The notes: generated from the letters alone by a model not told the origin. A stretch of DNA of 64,000 bases from Achatina immaculata (GCA_009760885.1 CM019713.1:5834996-5898995); one strand, 5' to 3'; counted from the stretch's first letter, positions 45,234 through 56,585 are shown. Numbers and translations: made by a program.

Positions 45234-45849
45234 ACTGCTTGATGAAATACTACTACTATATAGCAACTTATAATCTTCCAACAATTTTAACAGTTAACAA
45301 AATAAAAACTCTCTATCTACAGACTTAACTCTACTCTGACATCGTGAATAATCTAAGATACTAAACTATGACATGTGGAGAAGAAACAAACAAAAAATAA
45401 ACCTTCGGTCTTCCGTATCTCTTGAAGATGGTTACAGTGGGGAGAAGAGAAATAAGTTTAAGAGAAGCAATACAAAAGCCATCTCTCTTGGAATCCATAA
45501 TTCTGGCCAGTTTTCAGCGGGAAATCTGTGCGTAGAATGCTGTTCAAGTCAGTGATTAGGAGGTAGAGGGTTGGGTTATGTTGACTCCAGTTTTAGCAGT
45601 CAATTACTTCGTTAGATTTAAGGGTTGTCACGGAGACAGATGGTGTTTACACTGTCATGGCAACGTCTTGCTCTTTTTAGTTTCTTTTTCTTTTCTTTCG
45701 ATTTTTTTTTTGTGGGTGGCTAATTCATTCGATTTTTCTTTATTTTCATTTAAGAAATTCTGCTATTTCTTATGTGTGCGTGTGTGTGGTTGTGTGTAAT
45801 TTTCTTTTTTGCGTGTTGGTAAGCTTTTTCTCCTTTTGTGCGGTATTTA
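45234..45849. other. anonymous sequence
   Basis: A TG-rich patch at 45770-45800. Nothing recognised. Confidence 0.4.
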
Positions 45850-46480
45850 TTTGTGTCTGAACTATTTCTTTGTGCCTGGAGTATTTCTTTCTGTATGAGC
45901 GTTTGTCGTTGTATTTGAACTATTTGTTTTTCTCGGAACTATTTCTTTGTACCTGGAGTATTTCTTTTTGTCTGAAATATTTCTTGGTATCTGGACTGTT
46001 TGTTTTTGTCTAAACTATTTCTTGTTTTGTACAACATTTCTTTGTATCTGAACGGTTTCTTTATATTTGAGTATTTCTTTGTGTTATCGGTGTTCTTTGT
46101 GTTGGAGTATATCTTTATGCTTGAAATATTTATTCGTGTTTTGGGTATTTCTTTGTGTCTGGAGTATTTCCTTTTTTTAAAATATGTATTTGTGTCTGGA
46201 GTATTTCTTTGCGTCTTGAGTATTTCTTTCTGTGCATAATAATTCCTTTGGATGTGTACTCTTTCTTTGTTAGTGGACTATTTATTTGTGTGTGGGCTAT
46301 ATAGTTTTGTTTAGATAATTATTTATAAAGGTAGAAACAGCTTTATTCATTATTTGAGCATTATTTGTAACGTTTCGGGTTTTCGCCTTACCGTACAAAC
46401 AGACACAGTACTATTTCTTAATGTCTGAACTATTTGTTATTGTCTGGCGTACTTCCCAAAATGGAATTTGGATTGTGTTT
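45850..46480. repeat. degenerate minisatellite, TATTTCTTTGTGTCTGGAG unit
   Basis: A roughly 20-bp unit (ACTATTTCTTTGTGTCTGGA) recurs about 25 times with substitutions. It is interrupted at 46330-46398 by a dispersed repeat, after which two more units follow. Confidence 0.8.
46330..46398 (-). mobile_element. dispersed repeat with CCCGAAACGTTACA core, copy 2, inside a minisatellite
   Basis: Minus strand: CTGTTTGTACGGTAAGGCGA, AAACCCGAAACGTTACAAAT, AATGAATAAAGCTGTTTCTA. It aligns with 43465-43560 over the GAAACGTYACA core and the AATAAAGCTGTT-CTAC end. Confidence 0.55.
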
Positions 46481-46589
46481 TATTATTCCTTTTTTTTCAA
46501 AATGTAGTTCAAAAGTAATATTAACACTGCATTTGATCATATTTCTCCGTTTTTTTTTTTTCGCTGTTAAATTTCTTTTTTTTTTCTTT

Positions 46590-46965
46590 TCGCCCCTCAG
46601 TGTTTCTTTCCTCAATGTTTCTTCTCTGTTGCTTTCTTCGATGTCTCTTCCTTCGCCGTTTCTCCTCTCACTGTTTTTTTTTTCCTCCACTGTTTCTTCC
46701 CTCGTCGTTTCTTACTTCACCGTTTCTCCTCTCATTAGCTCTTCCCTCAGTATTTTTCCCACGTTTACTCCTTTACCGTTTATTTCCTGACTGTTTCTTT
46801 CCTCCTCCGTTTCTTCTTTCCCTGTTTCTTCCTTCACTGCTGCTCCTTTTACAGTTTCTCCCCTCGCGGTTTCTTTTTTTTCCTCATTTCCTAATTCCCT
46901 GTTTCTTTCTTCATCACTTCTCCTCTTAACGTTTCTTCCTCCCTCTCTCCTTTATTTTTTTCTTC
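46590..46965. repeat. pyrimidine-rich minisatellite, CGTTTCTTCCCTCACTGTTTCTCC type
   Basis: A 15-30 bp unit with core TGTTTCTTCCTTC. The open frames across it (109 and 118 aa, Phe/Leu/Ser-rich) are repeat translations. Confidence 0.75.
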
Positions 46966-47317
46966 CCTCCTTGTTTATTTGATCGGGTATTATCATTTTT
47001 ACATAATTTCCGGAGTTGGATTTATCTCTGTATTTCAGTTTTGTTTCTGCAGAAATACAACAGGATAAAACCCACAGGAAAAGAAATCTTCTCCAGTGCT
47101 CTTTCTCTCGTCTAATTTATTTTATTTTCTTTATCAAGCACTTGAATTCTAATTTCTATCTTGTCTTGTTTCATCAAATTGTTTCATTCCGTCTTTTCTC
47201 CCAGCATTCTCTGAGTTTTTTTCCCCTGTAAGAGCTCAGATGTGAAGATTGTCGATCGCTCTTTTCTCGGATGAAACGAGATTCACGTTCCGGCGTTTTC
47301 ATAGGCCTGCGTTTCCA
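46966..47317. other. anonymous sequence
   Basis: Nothing recognised. Confidence 0.35.
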
Positions 47318-47760
47318 ACTGTAGTCGCTCTGTGCACTGTAATCTTGCAATCATTCTGTGCATTGTTATCTTCAGTCATTCTGTGTACAGTAATCTTGCA
47401 ATCATTCTATGCATTGCAATCGTTCTGTCCAGTGTATTATTGCAGTCATTCTGTCTACCGTAATCTTGCAGTCATTCCAAACCACTGTAATCTTCCAATC
47501 ATTCAGTGCATTGTAATCTTGCAGTCATTCTGTCAGCTATAATCTTGGAATGATTCTGTACAATGCAATCTTGCAATCATTCTGTCTACCGCCATCTTGC
47601 AATCGTTCTATCCACCGTAGTCTTACAGTTATTCTGTTCACTGAAATTTTTGCAGTCACTATGTACACTGTAATCTTGCAACCATTTCTGTCCACTGTAA
47701 TCTTGCAGTCATTCTGTATACGGTAACGGTAATCTTGCAACCATTCTGCCCCCTGTAACC
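47318..47760. repeat. minisatellite, CACTGTAATCTTGCAGTCATTCTGT unit
   Basis: A 24-25 bp unit in about 17 diverged copies with variants at TGTAC/TCCAC and GCAGT/GCAAT. Confidence 0.92.
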
Positions 47761-47999
47761 TTTGTTTCCATCGTTTTAAGCAGCAAGAAAGGTAAAACTG
47801 GTGTATCTAATCTGTGATACGAACCATAAGATTGGAATCCGTGTAACTTCCAGGTTTCCTTTCCCAACAATAACAACACAATCTGCACACCCGTTGGCGA
47901 CTCTCCTGAGTAAGCCGTTTGAATCTATCAGTATCAAGAACTTTAGCAGCTTTCACAGGGAAACCACTGTAACTGCTTTTGTTTGTTTGTTTGCTTTTT

Positions 48000-48232
48000 A
48001 GAGGCCAGTTCATTCATTCATTTGCATGTCCCCTGCGGAACTTTGCCTCCCTAACAGCACTCCTGTAGGCCTCTCGGTTGTGAGCAAGATGGCCTGCTGC
48101 TGCTGATGCATCCATTTGCAGATCATCAACGATGTCTTGCAGCCATCTTCGCCTTGGTCTTCCTCTCTTTCTTTTTCCAATTATGCACCCTTCCAAGACG
48201 GTCTTCTCTAGCTTATCATGGCAGAGGCCAGT
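48000..48232 (-). mobile_element. LINE-A 3'-end fragment with perfect 10-bp target-site duplication
   Basis: The minus strand encodes [66 protein letters not shown], stop in an AATGAATG tail. The insert is 48010-48222. AGAGGCCAGT is present on both sides (48000-48009 and 48223-48232). The coding part is still open, so this is a young 5'-truncated copy. Confidence 0.95.
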
Positions 48233-48309
48233 AGTACAAATTATTACATTGTGTTCATGCGACGGAAGGAAAAAATACACAAAGTGTGGATATGTACAGC
48301 CAGAAAGAC

Positions 48310-48905
<596 letters not shown>

Positions 48906-49703
48906 AACATTATCGGATCAACGGGCAGATAAATGGGTAAGTAAGTAGGCAAATATTCGTGAAGATAGTTAGAAAAGTAAGTATGGAGGTATTTAGACGC
49001 TCATGTGTATAGCCAGTCGGCAGCAGAATGTGTGACACACATAAAGGACAAAGAACAAGCAAAAACAATAACAATAACACACTCAACGAAAATACACAAA
49101 GCGGAAAGATAACAACTGAAGTAATCATTAAACTGGACGGTAAACGTAGCGTTCTTATTTGATACACCTTATGATCTTTGCTCAGGAAATCATCCCCTAG
49201 AAATTAAAGGGGATGGAAATCCCCCCAGTGATTCTATATTACTGGTCGTGAAACTGTCGCCTGGCTCCCATAAGAAACAATCACATCTCTATTGAGCGTT
49301 TGCCGGGTTTTCTCTTTGTTTAAAGTCCGCTGGGTGGCATTATGTTTCTCGAACTTGAACGGTCGATGCTGGGAAAGCTGTGGTATTGAATATCGCTTCT
49401 GATGTTTGTTCAGCGAGAAACAGAAGCTCATGAAACAGCCAACAATGAAAGTGGGTTTCGTTAGCTAATCTCTCTCGGGTTGTTTGTTAGAAAGCGTAAG
49501 AGGAGATGCTAGTGTTCGGGTCATGGCATGTTTGACCTAAATCTAACCTATTAAACATTCAGACGTGTCTTCTTCTAATGGAATTCAAGACTGCGAAGCT
49601 ACTTGACCGATAAAAATTTACTGGAATCCGCAGTGACCTGATTCTTAAAAGGAATATTAGAATTCCATTGATGTTTCATGATTACTGAGAATGTCTTCAG
49701 AGT
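48906..49703. other. anonymous sequence
   Basis: Nothing recognised. Confidence 0.4.
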
Positions 49704-50190
49704 TCAGGGTGTTGTTGCCAAAAAAATACACAGAGCTGCACAGTTCCTCGATTTTTGTGATTTGTCTTGATGAAAGAGTTGCAGCATCAGATCATTAGAT
49801 GGTGGATTATGATGGTCAGTCCAAAGTTTTCTGTACTGATGTTTCATTATAGTTTTGGCTTCGCTGCATGTGATGGGGTGTTTGTTGTTAAGGCTGCCTA
49901 CCACAAGATTTGATGAATCTCTTCAGATTACGCACTGGACATCGCGAGCACAACTTTACCGCCATAGACTGTCACATACCGCACATGCGTGATAAGTACT
50001 CCATAGCACATCCTGCAAATCTGCTCCCTCTACCAAAAAGCCCATACCCAGCTCTTGTCATAACTGACTGTTCTTGAAGACAAACTTTGGAGTGCACGAT
50101 ATGAACTCCAATATACTGCACCTTTTATCCGGACAATAAATATAAAAGTCTGAGACTGGAATCATGGAAAGCAAAAGAAGAGGAATAACT
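49704..50190. pseudogene. LINE-H relic with inverted 5' segment
   Basis: Two adjacent parts of one LINE point in opposite directions. Minus strand 49889-49760: HPITCSEAKTIMKHQYRKLW, TDHHNPPSNDLMLQLF, the region just after RNase H. Plus strand from 49913: NLFRLRTGHREHNFTA, then in shifted frames HILQICSLYQKAHTQLL and LEDKLWSARYELQYTAPFIR, the cysteine/histidine C-terminus, ending near a degenerate GAAAGCAAAAGAAGAGGA tail (50168-50186). In the intact family the first part directly precedes the second. An inverted upstream segment joined head-to-head to a sense downstream segment is the product expected from twin priming. Confidence 0.75.
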
Positions 50191-50599
50191 GGTCTGTCTA
50201 ATGTAGAAGAAAGCTAGAGAAATCGTTGAAAAGCATTACATGATGTTACTGCAAGCAGAAAACACACCTTTCTTCAACCTTGAAATGGTCACATAAGAAA
50301 TTTGTTCCTCGCCGTGCGCCAGTAAAGATCTGAGCAGATAGGAATGCAATGCAAAAATGTGAATTTGTTCTTTCATGAAGCTCATATGCTAGAACTTGAA
50401 AAGTTAAATAACTCACTTCTCTTCTTAATCTGAAATCTTATTTTCAGTTAGTTTGACACTTTTTTTTTAACACTTCGTACAAAGTACGGCAAGTTCTGAT
50501 CTGGGGAAATGAAAAAAAAACACTCCAACATTTTAACGCAATTTAATTCCCATTCGCATACCTAAGTTTTTATTTGTGAAAATATTCATCCGTTTATGT
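50191..50599. other. anonymous sequence
   Basis: Nothing recognised. Confidence 0.35.
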
Positions 50600-51150
50600 A
50601 ATCACGGAGCTACCCTCTGTATATTCTTTTCTGCCTACCCTATATTTATTCTTTCTTGCCTACCCTCTGCTTATTCTTGCCTGCCAATCCTACATTTATT
50701 CTTCTTTGCCTATCCTTTATTTATTCTTCTTTATCTGCTTTCTATTTATTCTTCCATGCCTACCCTCTATTTATTCTTCCTTGCCTATCCATCATTTATT
50801 CTTCACTGCCTACCCTTCATTTATTCTTCACTGCCTACCCTTCATTTAATCTTCACCGCCTACCCTTCATTTATTCTTCACCGCCTACCCTTCATTTATT
50901 CTTCATTGCTTACCCTTTATTTATTAGTGATTCCCTGCCTACCCTCTATGTCGCCTTCTCTGCCTACTTATTCCTGCCTATCCTATATTTATTCTTGTCT
51001 GCCTACTCGATGTGTATTTTTTCTTGCGTACCACCTATTTATTCCTACCTACCTACTATCTATTTTTCAGTGCCTACACTCTATTTATTCTTCCTTGCCT
51101 GCCCTCTTATTGCCTGCCTTCCCTCTGTTAATTCTTCCTTGCCCAACTCT
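50600..51150. repeat. 27-bp minisatellite, about 20 copies
   Basis: Unit TTATTCTTCACTGCCTACCC plus TTCATTT. The 27-bp period is divisible by three, so two plus-strand frames of 203 and 229 codons stay open with a nonapeptide periodicity (YPSFILHCL, FIYSSLPTL). I treat these as translations of the array: no signal of selection, with units that include length changes. Confidence 0.9.
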
Positions 51151-52269
51151 CGTGTGCACAACCAGAGCAATGAACATAGTCTTTTAAACGTTTGGCCAGT
51201 ACTGAACAATAAAAAACAGTTATTACTGATGCTTTATTTCACTTCCGTATCTTCCTTATATGTAAAACTGATGTCGCTGTTATCTCCCTTCACCAGCGTC
51301 TTTCCTGCTGTTACAAACATCGCGGCCACGCCAATGTTCGCGTGAAATAGCCTGCGTTTCAGTTCTGGGAGATCTGATGTCTCGTCTCCTGTTGTACAGA
51401 TTAAGACGCTAATCAAAGGGGAAAGTCGCTACAGCAACAAACATTTTGTAACGTCTGCGAAAGCAATCATGAGCTACCCATCCCATGTCGAACCATGTCT
51501 GCATCATCTCTTGCCAAACGTCTGTTTTATATTCCCGCTATGCTTCATCTCCCTTGTGTAAACAATTTACAAACCTTTTTAAAAACAATCGTCATAATCA
51601 GTTTTCCTTTTTCATCTCGGAGAACGCTTACGTCCTTGTTGGTCATAAAGATTTTCGTAAAAATATAATCTTAACGGCAAACATACGTTTTGGTGCCACC
51701 ATGGAGGACCGCCTGGTAGAAGAGATAGAAGTTTAGTCTTAGTCCTATACAAGAGAATAAAGAAAGACTGTAATAGAAATCATGAGTTATGGAAAACCAT
51801 TCTACCACATTTTGCGAAATACTGTTTCCGCTAAAGGGAATCATGATAAATGAAAGATAGAGAGCGGTGAGTGTATCAGATCAGGTCAACAATCTTTTCT
51901 CGTTTAATATTGGTAACTGGCTGTTTCACTCATTCAGACTAGCCTAGGAGATAGAGCTGGACGAGATCGGGAATGTGCCGAGAAGGTCGCGTCTTGTATC
52001 CATGCAGTGACGTTCAAGTCAACAACTTCATTCCACTTCTTATTCGACGCGATGCTTGTGATTCAAAATCATCATTCAGCTGCAAGCAGCGTCATTTCGT
52101 AATCTCCTGAGAGCAAAGAAGAAGAAGATAATGAACAGGTTTAAAGAAAAAAAAAGAAAGTTAATAACACTTTCAACTAATCATGATTTGGCTAGAGCTA
52201 CCAAAGATCTGGAAGATTTCCAGTACGACAACGTGCCAGACATTACCACAGAGCTGAAGCGTTTGCAAA
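51151..52269. other. anonymous sequence
   Basis: Nothing recognised beyond an AAGAAGAAGATAA patch near 52120. Confidence 0.4.
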
Positions 52270-52895
52270 TATGATGACCGGCAGCAAAGATTATCACAGT
52301 GCCATCAGGATGCAGATATGCCGCCTTGGGAGAATGACTTATGTTAGAAGATTAAAATATAGTTGCTTGGCAAAAATTACCACTGTTCTAGCATATCAAA
52401 ATATGGCGGTTTGGCAAGAATTACCACTGTTCTAGCATATCAAAATATGGCGGTTTGGCAAGAATTATCACTGTGCTAGTATATCAAAATATGGCGGTTT
52501 GGCAAGAATTACCATTGTGCTAGTATATCAAAATATGGCGGTTTGGCAAGAATTATCACTGTGCTAGTATATCAAAATATGGCGGTTTGGCAAGAATTAC
52601 CACTGTTCTAGCATATCAAAATATGGCGGTTTGGCAAGAATTATCACTGTTCTAGCATATCAAAATATGGCGGTTTGGCAAGAATTATCACTGTGCTAGG
52701 ATATTAAAATATGGCGGTTTGGCAAGAATTACCACTGTGACAGCCTATCAAAATATGGCTGTTTTGCAGGATTTACCACTGTGCTGGCATATAAAAAAAT
52801 ACAGCGATTTGGCAAGGATTATTACGGAGCAGATTAAAATACGATGGTCTAGCAAAAGTTACCATAAGCCTAGCACAGTGCAGATATAGCACCGT
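52270..52895. repeat. 44-bp minisatellite, about 12 copies (ATCAAAATATGGCGG family, locus 1)
   Basis: Unit ATCAAAATATGGCGGTTTGG followed by CAAGAATTACCACTGTTCTAGCAT, period 44. Central copies are almost identical; flanking copies (52270-52360 and 52740-52895) are increasingly diverged. A clearly related array is at 57.66-58.05 kb. Confidence 0.97.
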
Positions 52896-54020
52896 GGAAG
52901 GTATTTACACAACTCTATCAGACTATAGATTTTCTAATAGCCCCAGAAACACATCCATATGTTGAGATATTACGGATGCCAGTCAAGAGAACAATTCTGA
53001 ATAAAATAAACGAAGAATAAGATCCAAAACTGGGCCAGAACCGCACCAGGTGCAGGAAATTCCCAGGTCCAGACCGCGGGTCAGAGAAATGAGAAAGATG
53101 ATATAACTGTCAAAAAAAAAAACATAAAAAAAACCTCACACGTGGAAAGTGTCGACTGTACAGAAAGATCAACATTTCGCTCACTCTGCGAGTTATTGCC
53201 CTCTAAACTGCACTGAGGGAGAAAACACCCCCGCCACCCACAGCCAGGGCAGATGGTTACAAGAGACTTGGTGAAAAAAGCTCTATTTCCTGCCTTGTGC
53301 TTTGTCGATCACACTGTCCGAGCAAGCCTCTCCTTGTATATTGTCTATTTCAGTTAACGAGTTTAGCTATTTAAGTTAATGACTCTGTCCATAAAGGAAG
53401 CTCTTGCAAATTCAAGGGTTCCTTAACTTTCTACAACAAAGATCTCATTCAGCTGGGGTTTTTCCTCCTCTGTGTTGTAAATACAGAAACGGAATCCATG
53501 TTGTATAAGGCAGAACGACAGTAATTTCCGAATCACGGAAGTAATTAGTGTTTTAAGAAAATATTTCTGCCTGATATATTTACGGAAACCTCAATGGCTG
53601 ATTTTGGGAAGATATTTTGGAGGTTTCTTCTTGCCTTTCAACGGATTTGTTTTTAGTCGACATGTTTCCAGAAGAGGCATAATGGAACAAGAAAGAAAAA
53701 ACGGGAAAACTGACTGGAGGGACAAAGAGACAGAGGGAGACAAAAAAAAACACCAAGATACTTAACGGACTAAAGGAGTGGCACGTAGTACGGCCCAACA
53801 CACATCTTACAGACAGAGCAAAGGACAGATGGTTGTGGATGTCAATGAAGACTAACGCCTGATTAACATGGACAAGAGAGAGAGAGAGAAGGACAAGAGA
53901 GAGAGAGAGGGAGAGACAGACTGAAAAAAGACACGAGAAACCAAATACATAAGATCAGTCTCTTAAAACTGATACAAATGTTTCTGTGTCAGTCTGATGA
54001 GGTTCCATTAGTCTCTTACG
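52896..54020. other. anonymous sequence with (GA)n
   Basis: (GA)n-rich patches at 53876-53920. No coding motif recognised. Confidence 0.4.
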
Positions 54021-54185
54021 ATGAGCTGGTGCAACAAGTCCTGTTGGAGGCCCCCCAGAGATGGTAAGTCCTGTTGGAGGCCCTCAGAGATGGTACAACA
54101 AGTCCTGTTGGAGGCCTCCAGAGATGGTGCAACAGGTCCTGTTGTAGGCCCCCAGAGATGGTGCAACAAGTCCTGCTGGGAGCTC
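54021..54185. repeat. 34-bp minisatellite, about 5 copies
   Basis: GTGCAACAAGTCCTGTTGGA followed by GGCCCCCAGAGATG, with one shortened unit lacking GTGCAA. Confidence 0.93.
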
Positions 54186-54187
54186 CC

Positions 54188-54345
54188 ATGTCTCTTACCT
54201 GTTAAATAGGCACATGACTTCTTCTAGAGCTGGGGAAGGAAAGATGACTGTGCGTTACCATGACCACATCATTTGTTAGTGTACCAACAGCTCAAGGAAA
54301 ATATGTCACCAGAAACAGTAGGTCTTTGTGCTCATGAAGTAGACA
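54188..54345 (+). mobile_element. SINE-2 body, 5'-truncated
   Basis: GACTTCTTCTAGAGCTGGGG, AAGGAAAGATGACTG, CCATGACCACATCATTTGTT and AGTGTACCAACAGCTCAAGG match the SINE-2 body at 39.4 kb. No tRNA head; it abuts the 34-bp array. Confidence 0.75.
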
Positions 54346-54377
54346 GGGGTGTATGATGCAGGCTTACAACAACATAC

Positions 54378-54697
54378 AAAGAGCGAGGAAAGTGGGCGGA
54401 AACAAGAATGGCAGAATGTAAGATTAGTGCGCATAAATGAAAAACATAAACAATCCAATATTTCAGCAAAAGCCTTCTTCTAGGATCACATACAAAATGC
54501 ATTTTGTGTCCGTCTTTCTTTCAAGGACGATACAAAAAAATTTAACTTTTCATCTCTTTTTTGTGTGTTGATTTTGTATATGATCCTTGAAGAAAAGGCT
54601 TTTGCCGAAATATTGGATTGCTGTATATTCTTTATTTATACGTGTTCAAATAACTTTCTGGCATTCTTGTTTCTGCTCACCTTCTTCACTCTTTCTA
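54378..54697. repeat. 320-bp palindrome: two inverted terminal-repeat-like units with GCCGAAATATTGG core
   Basis: Left arm 54378-54505 (GGAAACAAGAATGGCAGAAT .. CAATCCAATATTTCAGCAAA, AGCCTTCTTCTAGGATCACA) is the imperfect reverse complement of 54571-54697 (TGATCCTTGAAGAAAAGGCT, TTTGCCGAAATATTGGATTG .. CATTCTTGTTTCTGCTC). Arms of about 127 bp are separated by about 65 bp. TGAAGAAGGC-TTTT-GCCGAAA looks like a degenerate hammerhead core (TGANGA, stem II, GAAA), which occurs in terminal repeats of Penelope-like elements. The family assignment is inference. Confidence 0.75.
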
Positions 54698-54795
54698 TCC
54701 TCCTGTAAAACTGAACCATAAACCTCCAAATACTTCATTACTAGAACCAGTTTTATTAGCTTTTTTCTCTTATCATTGTGCCCATGGTACGATAA

Positions 54796-55105
54796 GGCTA
54801 TTTATTTATTTATTTATTTTTTTTGGGATGCTATCTTTGCAAAGAAAAAAAGACAGACTTACAAGCAGACAGACAGAGAGATAAACAGGAAGGAAAATAT
54901 AGATAACTTTCAGGCAGACAGACAGACAGAAAGACAGACAGATGGACAGACAGACAGAAAGACAAACAGAAGGATATTATAGGAAAAAACAAACAGAAAC
55001 AAAACATATGTGTATGTATAATATAGACAGTGTAACGAACAAACAGACATAAATGAGGACAAAAGCTGACTAAGACAGACAGACAGACAGACAGACAGAC
55101 AGGCA
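54796..55105. repeat. (TTTA)n and (CAGA)n microsatellites
   Basis: (TTTA)n at 54798-54818, then CAGACAGA-rich tracts at 54868-54967 and 55075-55102. Confidence 0.9.
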
Positions 55106-55410
55106 TGTATCCAGCGAGTTAATGTTAGAAAATGAGATGACATATACGGCTCAGATAGAAATGAAGTACCACAATAAGAAACAGGCCAGTTTTTAAAATG
55201 CGCAAAAGTACCATAGGTTTATTTGAAGCACAATATATCACTTTGAAAAGTTAGTGTATAAGTACATAAAACTAAATATATAACAATACACGAGTGTGTT
55301 AAGTAATAAAACTGTTACCACTTTTTTTCCTAGCCTATAGTATTTGGCTTGGGGAGATTACTGGATATGATACACGATGTAAGCCTAGAATGGGGGTGGG
55401 GGGTGGTGGG
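55106..55410. other. anonymous sequence with possible repeat terminus
   Basis: GTTAAGTAATAAAACTGTTACC at about 55298-55320 resembles the end of the GAAACGT-core repeat at 43.5 kb (TTAAGTAATAAAGCTGTTCC), here on the plus strand. G-rich patch at 55391-55410. Confidence 0.4.
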
Positions 55411-55414
55411 GGAA

Positions 55415-55785
55415 TTAGAGATAAATATCAGAAACATCAAAGTAATGGTGTTCAGCAGGAAGGATCAAAAGCCACAAATGGATATAGCCATAAACAAGGA
55501 GAAGCTGTAACAAGTGACAAGCCGCAGGTACCTAGAGCAAGTACTAAGAGAGGATGGGAGATCAGAGACGGAGATAAAGAGAAGAACAGGAGTGGCAAGA
55601 CGCAGGTACCTAGAGCAAGTACTAAGAGAGGATGGGAGATCAGAGACGGAGATAAAGAGAAGAACAGGAAAGTGGCAAGACACAGGTACCTAGAGCAAGT
55701 ACTAAGAGAGGATGGGAGATCAGAGACGGAGATAAAGAGAAGAACAGGAAAGTGGCAAAGACACATTCAACATCATTAAAACAAT
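55415..55785 (+). pseudogene. LINE reverse transcriptase thumb fragment with 78/80-bp internal triplication
   Basis: LEINIRNIKVMVFSRKDQKP (55418-55477), a stop, then QVTSRRYLEQVLREDGRSET, EIKRRTG. These match the segment after the catalytic box of RTE-like RTs (..K.KVM..S.K...., ..YLGS.L.EDG..E.EIKRRI). The part coding YLEQVLREDGRSETEIKRRTGKW is present three times in tandem, with CAGGTACC at 55525, 55603 and 55683 (spacing 78 and 80). The second spacing breaks frame. The triplication arose after or during insertion and is not part of any LINE family I know. Confidence 0.78.
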
Positions 55786-55837
55786 GCCGTTGTCCTGGGA
55801 TCTATAAAAACAAAATAACGAAAAGCAAAAATGAGAT

Positions 55838-56217
55838 TTGTTAGATGCTATATCTCTTCTTATTCAAACATATTTTAACCAAACACCATAAGATAATAAC
55901 ATCTTGTTGGCAGAAATGCAGATGAAGCCACTGACGGCAATTATTGAGGAAGATGCTGGCGATGGTTGGGACATGTGCTCCTAATGACAGACAACTCACT
56001 ATCAAAAATAGCACTAAGATGGACACCACAGGGGAACAGAAGTAAGGGTAGACCAAAAGAGACATGGAGAAGAACAGAGAGGATGTTGAGCAATAGAAGG
56101 CTCACCTGGGCAAGATCAGAAAAAAGGCAAAGGACAGGCATTTGTGGAAAACCCTTACAGAAGCTCCATGTGCCCTGAGAGAGAGAGAGAGAGTGAGAGA
56201 GAGAAAGAGAGAGAGAT
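55838..56217 (+). pseudogene. LINE-B C-terminal fragment
   Basis: Matches LINE-B from the PNTIR / LLAEMQMKPL region through MTDNSLSKIALRWTPQGNRS, KGRPKETWRR and LSNRRLTWAR to CAL, then (GA)n at 56177-56217. Several indels. Shares the (GA)n tail with the 41.9 kb copy. Confidence 0.87.
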
Positions 56218-56465
56218 CTTCTGTCGTATTTTACGGAACAGAGACCTGGATTTATAAACAAAAATCGTAGAGAATGATAAACATTGATATACAGGAAAGT
56301 ATGTCATAAATCATGGAAAATGAAAAGGACAAATGCTCAGCTACAAGTATAGTGTGAACTAATCAAGGAAATAACGATCAAGAAAACAAAATCCTTTCAC
56401 CACATCAAAATAAAACAAAACATAATAATATTCTGAAGATCATACTAGGGAGAAAGGTCAGTCAA
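56218..56465. other. anonymous sequence
   Basis: Nothing recognised. Confidence 0.3.
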
Positions 56466-56585
56466 CCAAGTCATTTGCATGTCTCTTGCGGAACTTTGCC
56501 TCCCTAACAGCTCTCCTGTAGGCCTTTCGGTTGTAAGCAAGATGCCCTGTTGCTGATGCATCCATCTGCAGACCATCAACGATAG
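56466..56585 (-). mobile_element. LINE-A 3'-end fragment
   Basis: The minus strand encodes [39 protein letters not shown] shorter and more diverged copy, lacking a clear (GAAT)n tail. Confidence 0.88.

Noticed and set aside
50576..51345. 203- and 229-codon plus-strand frames as a membrane protein gene
   Set aside because: The 27-bp tandem repeat explains the open frames, and two phases are equally open, which real genes do not show.
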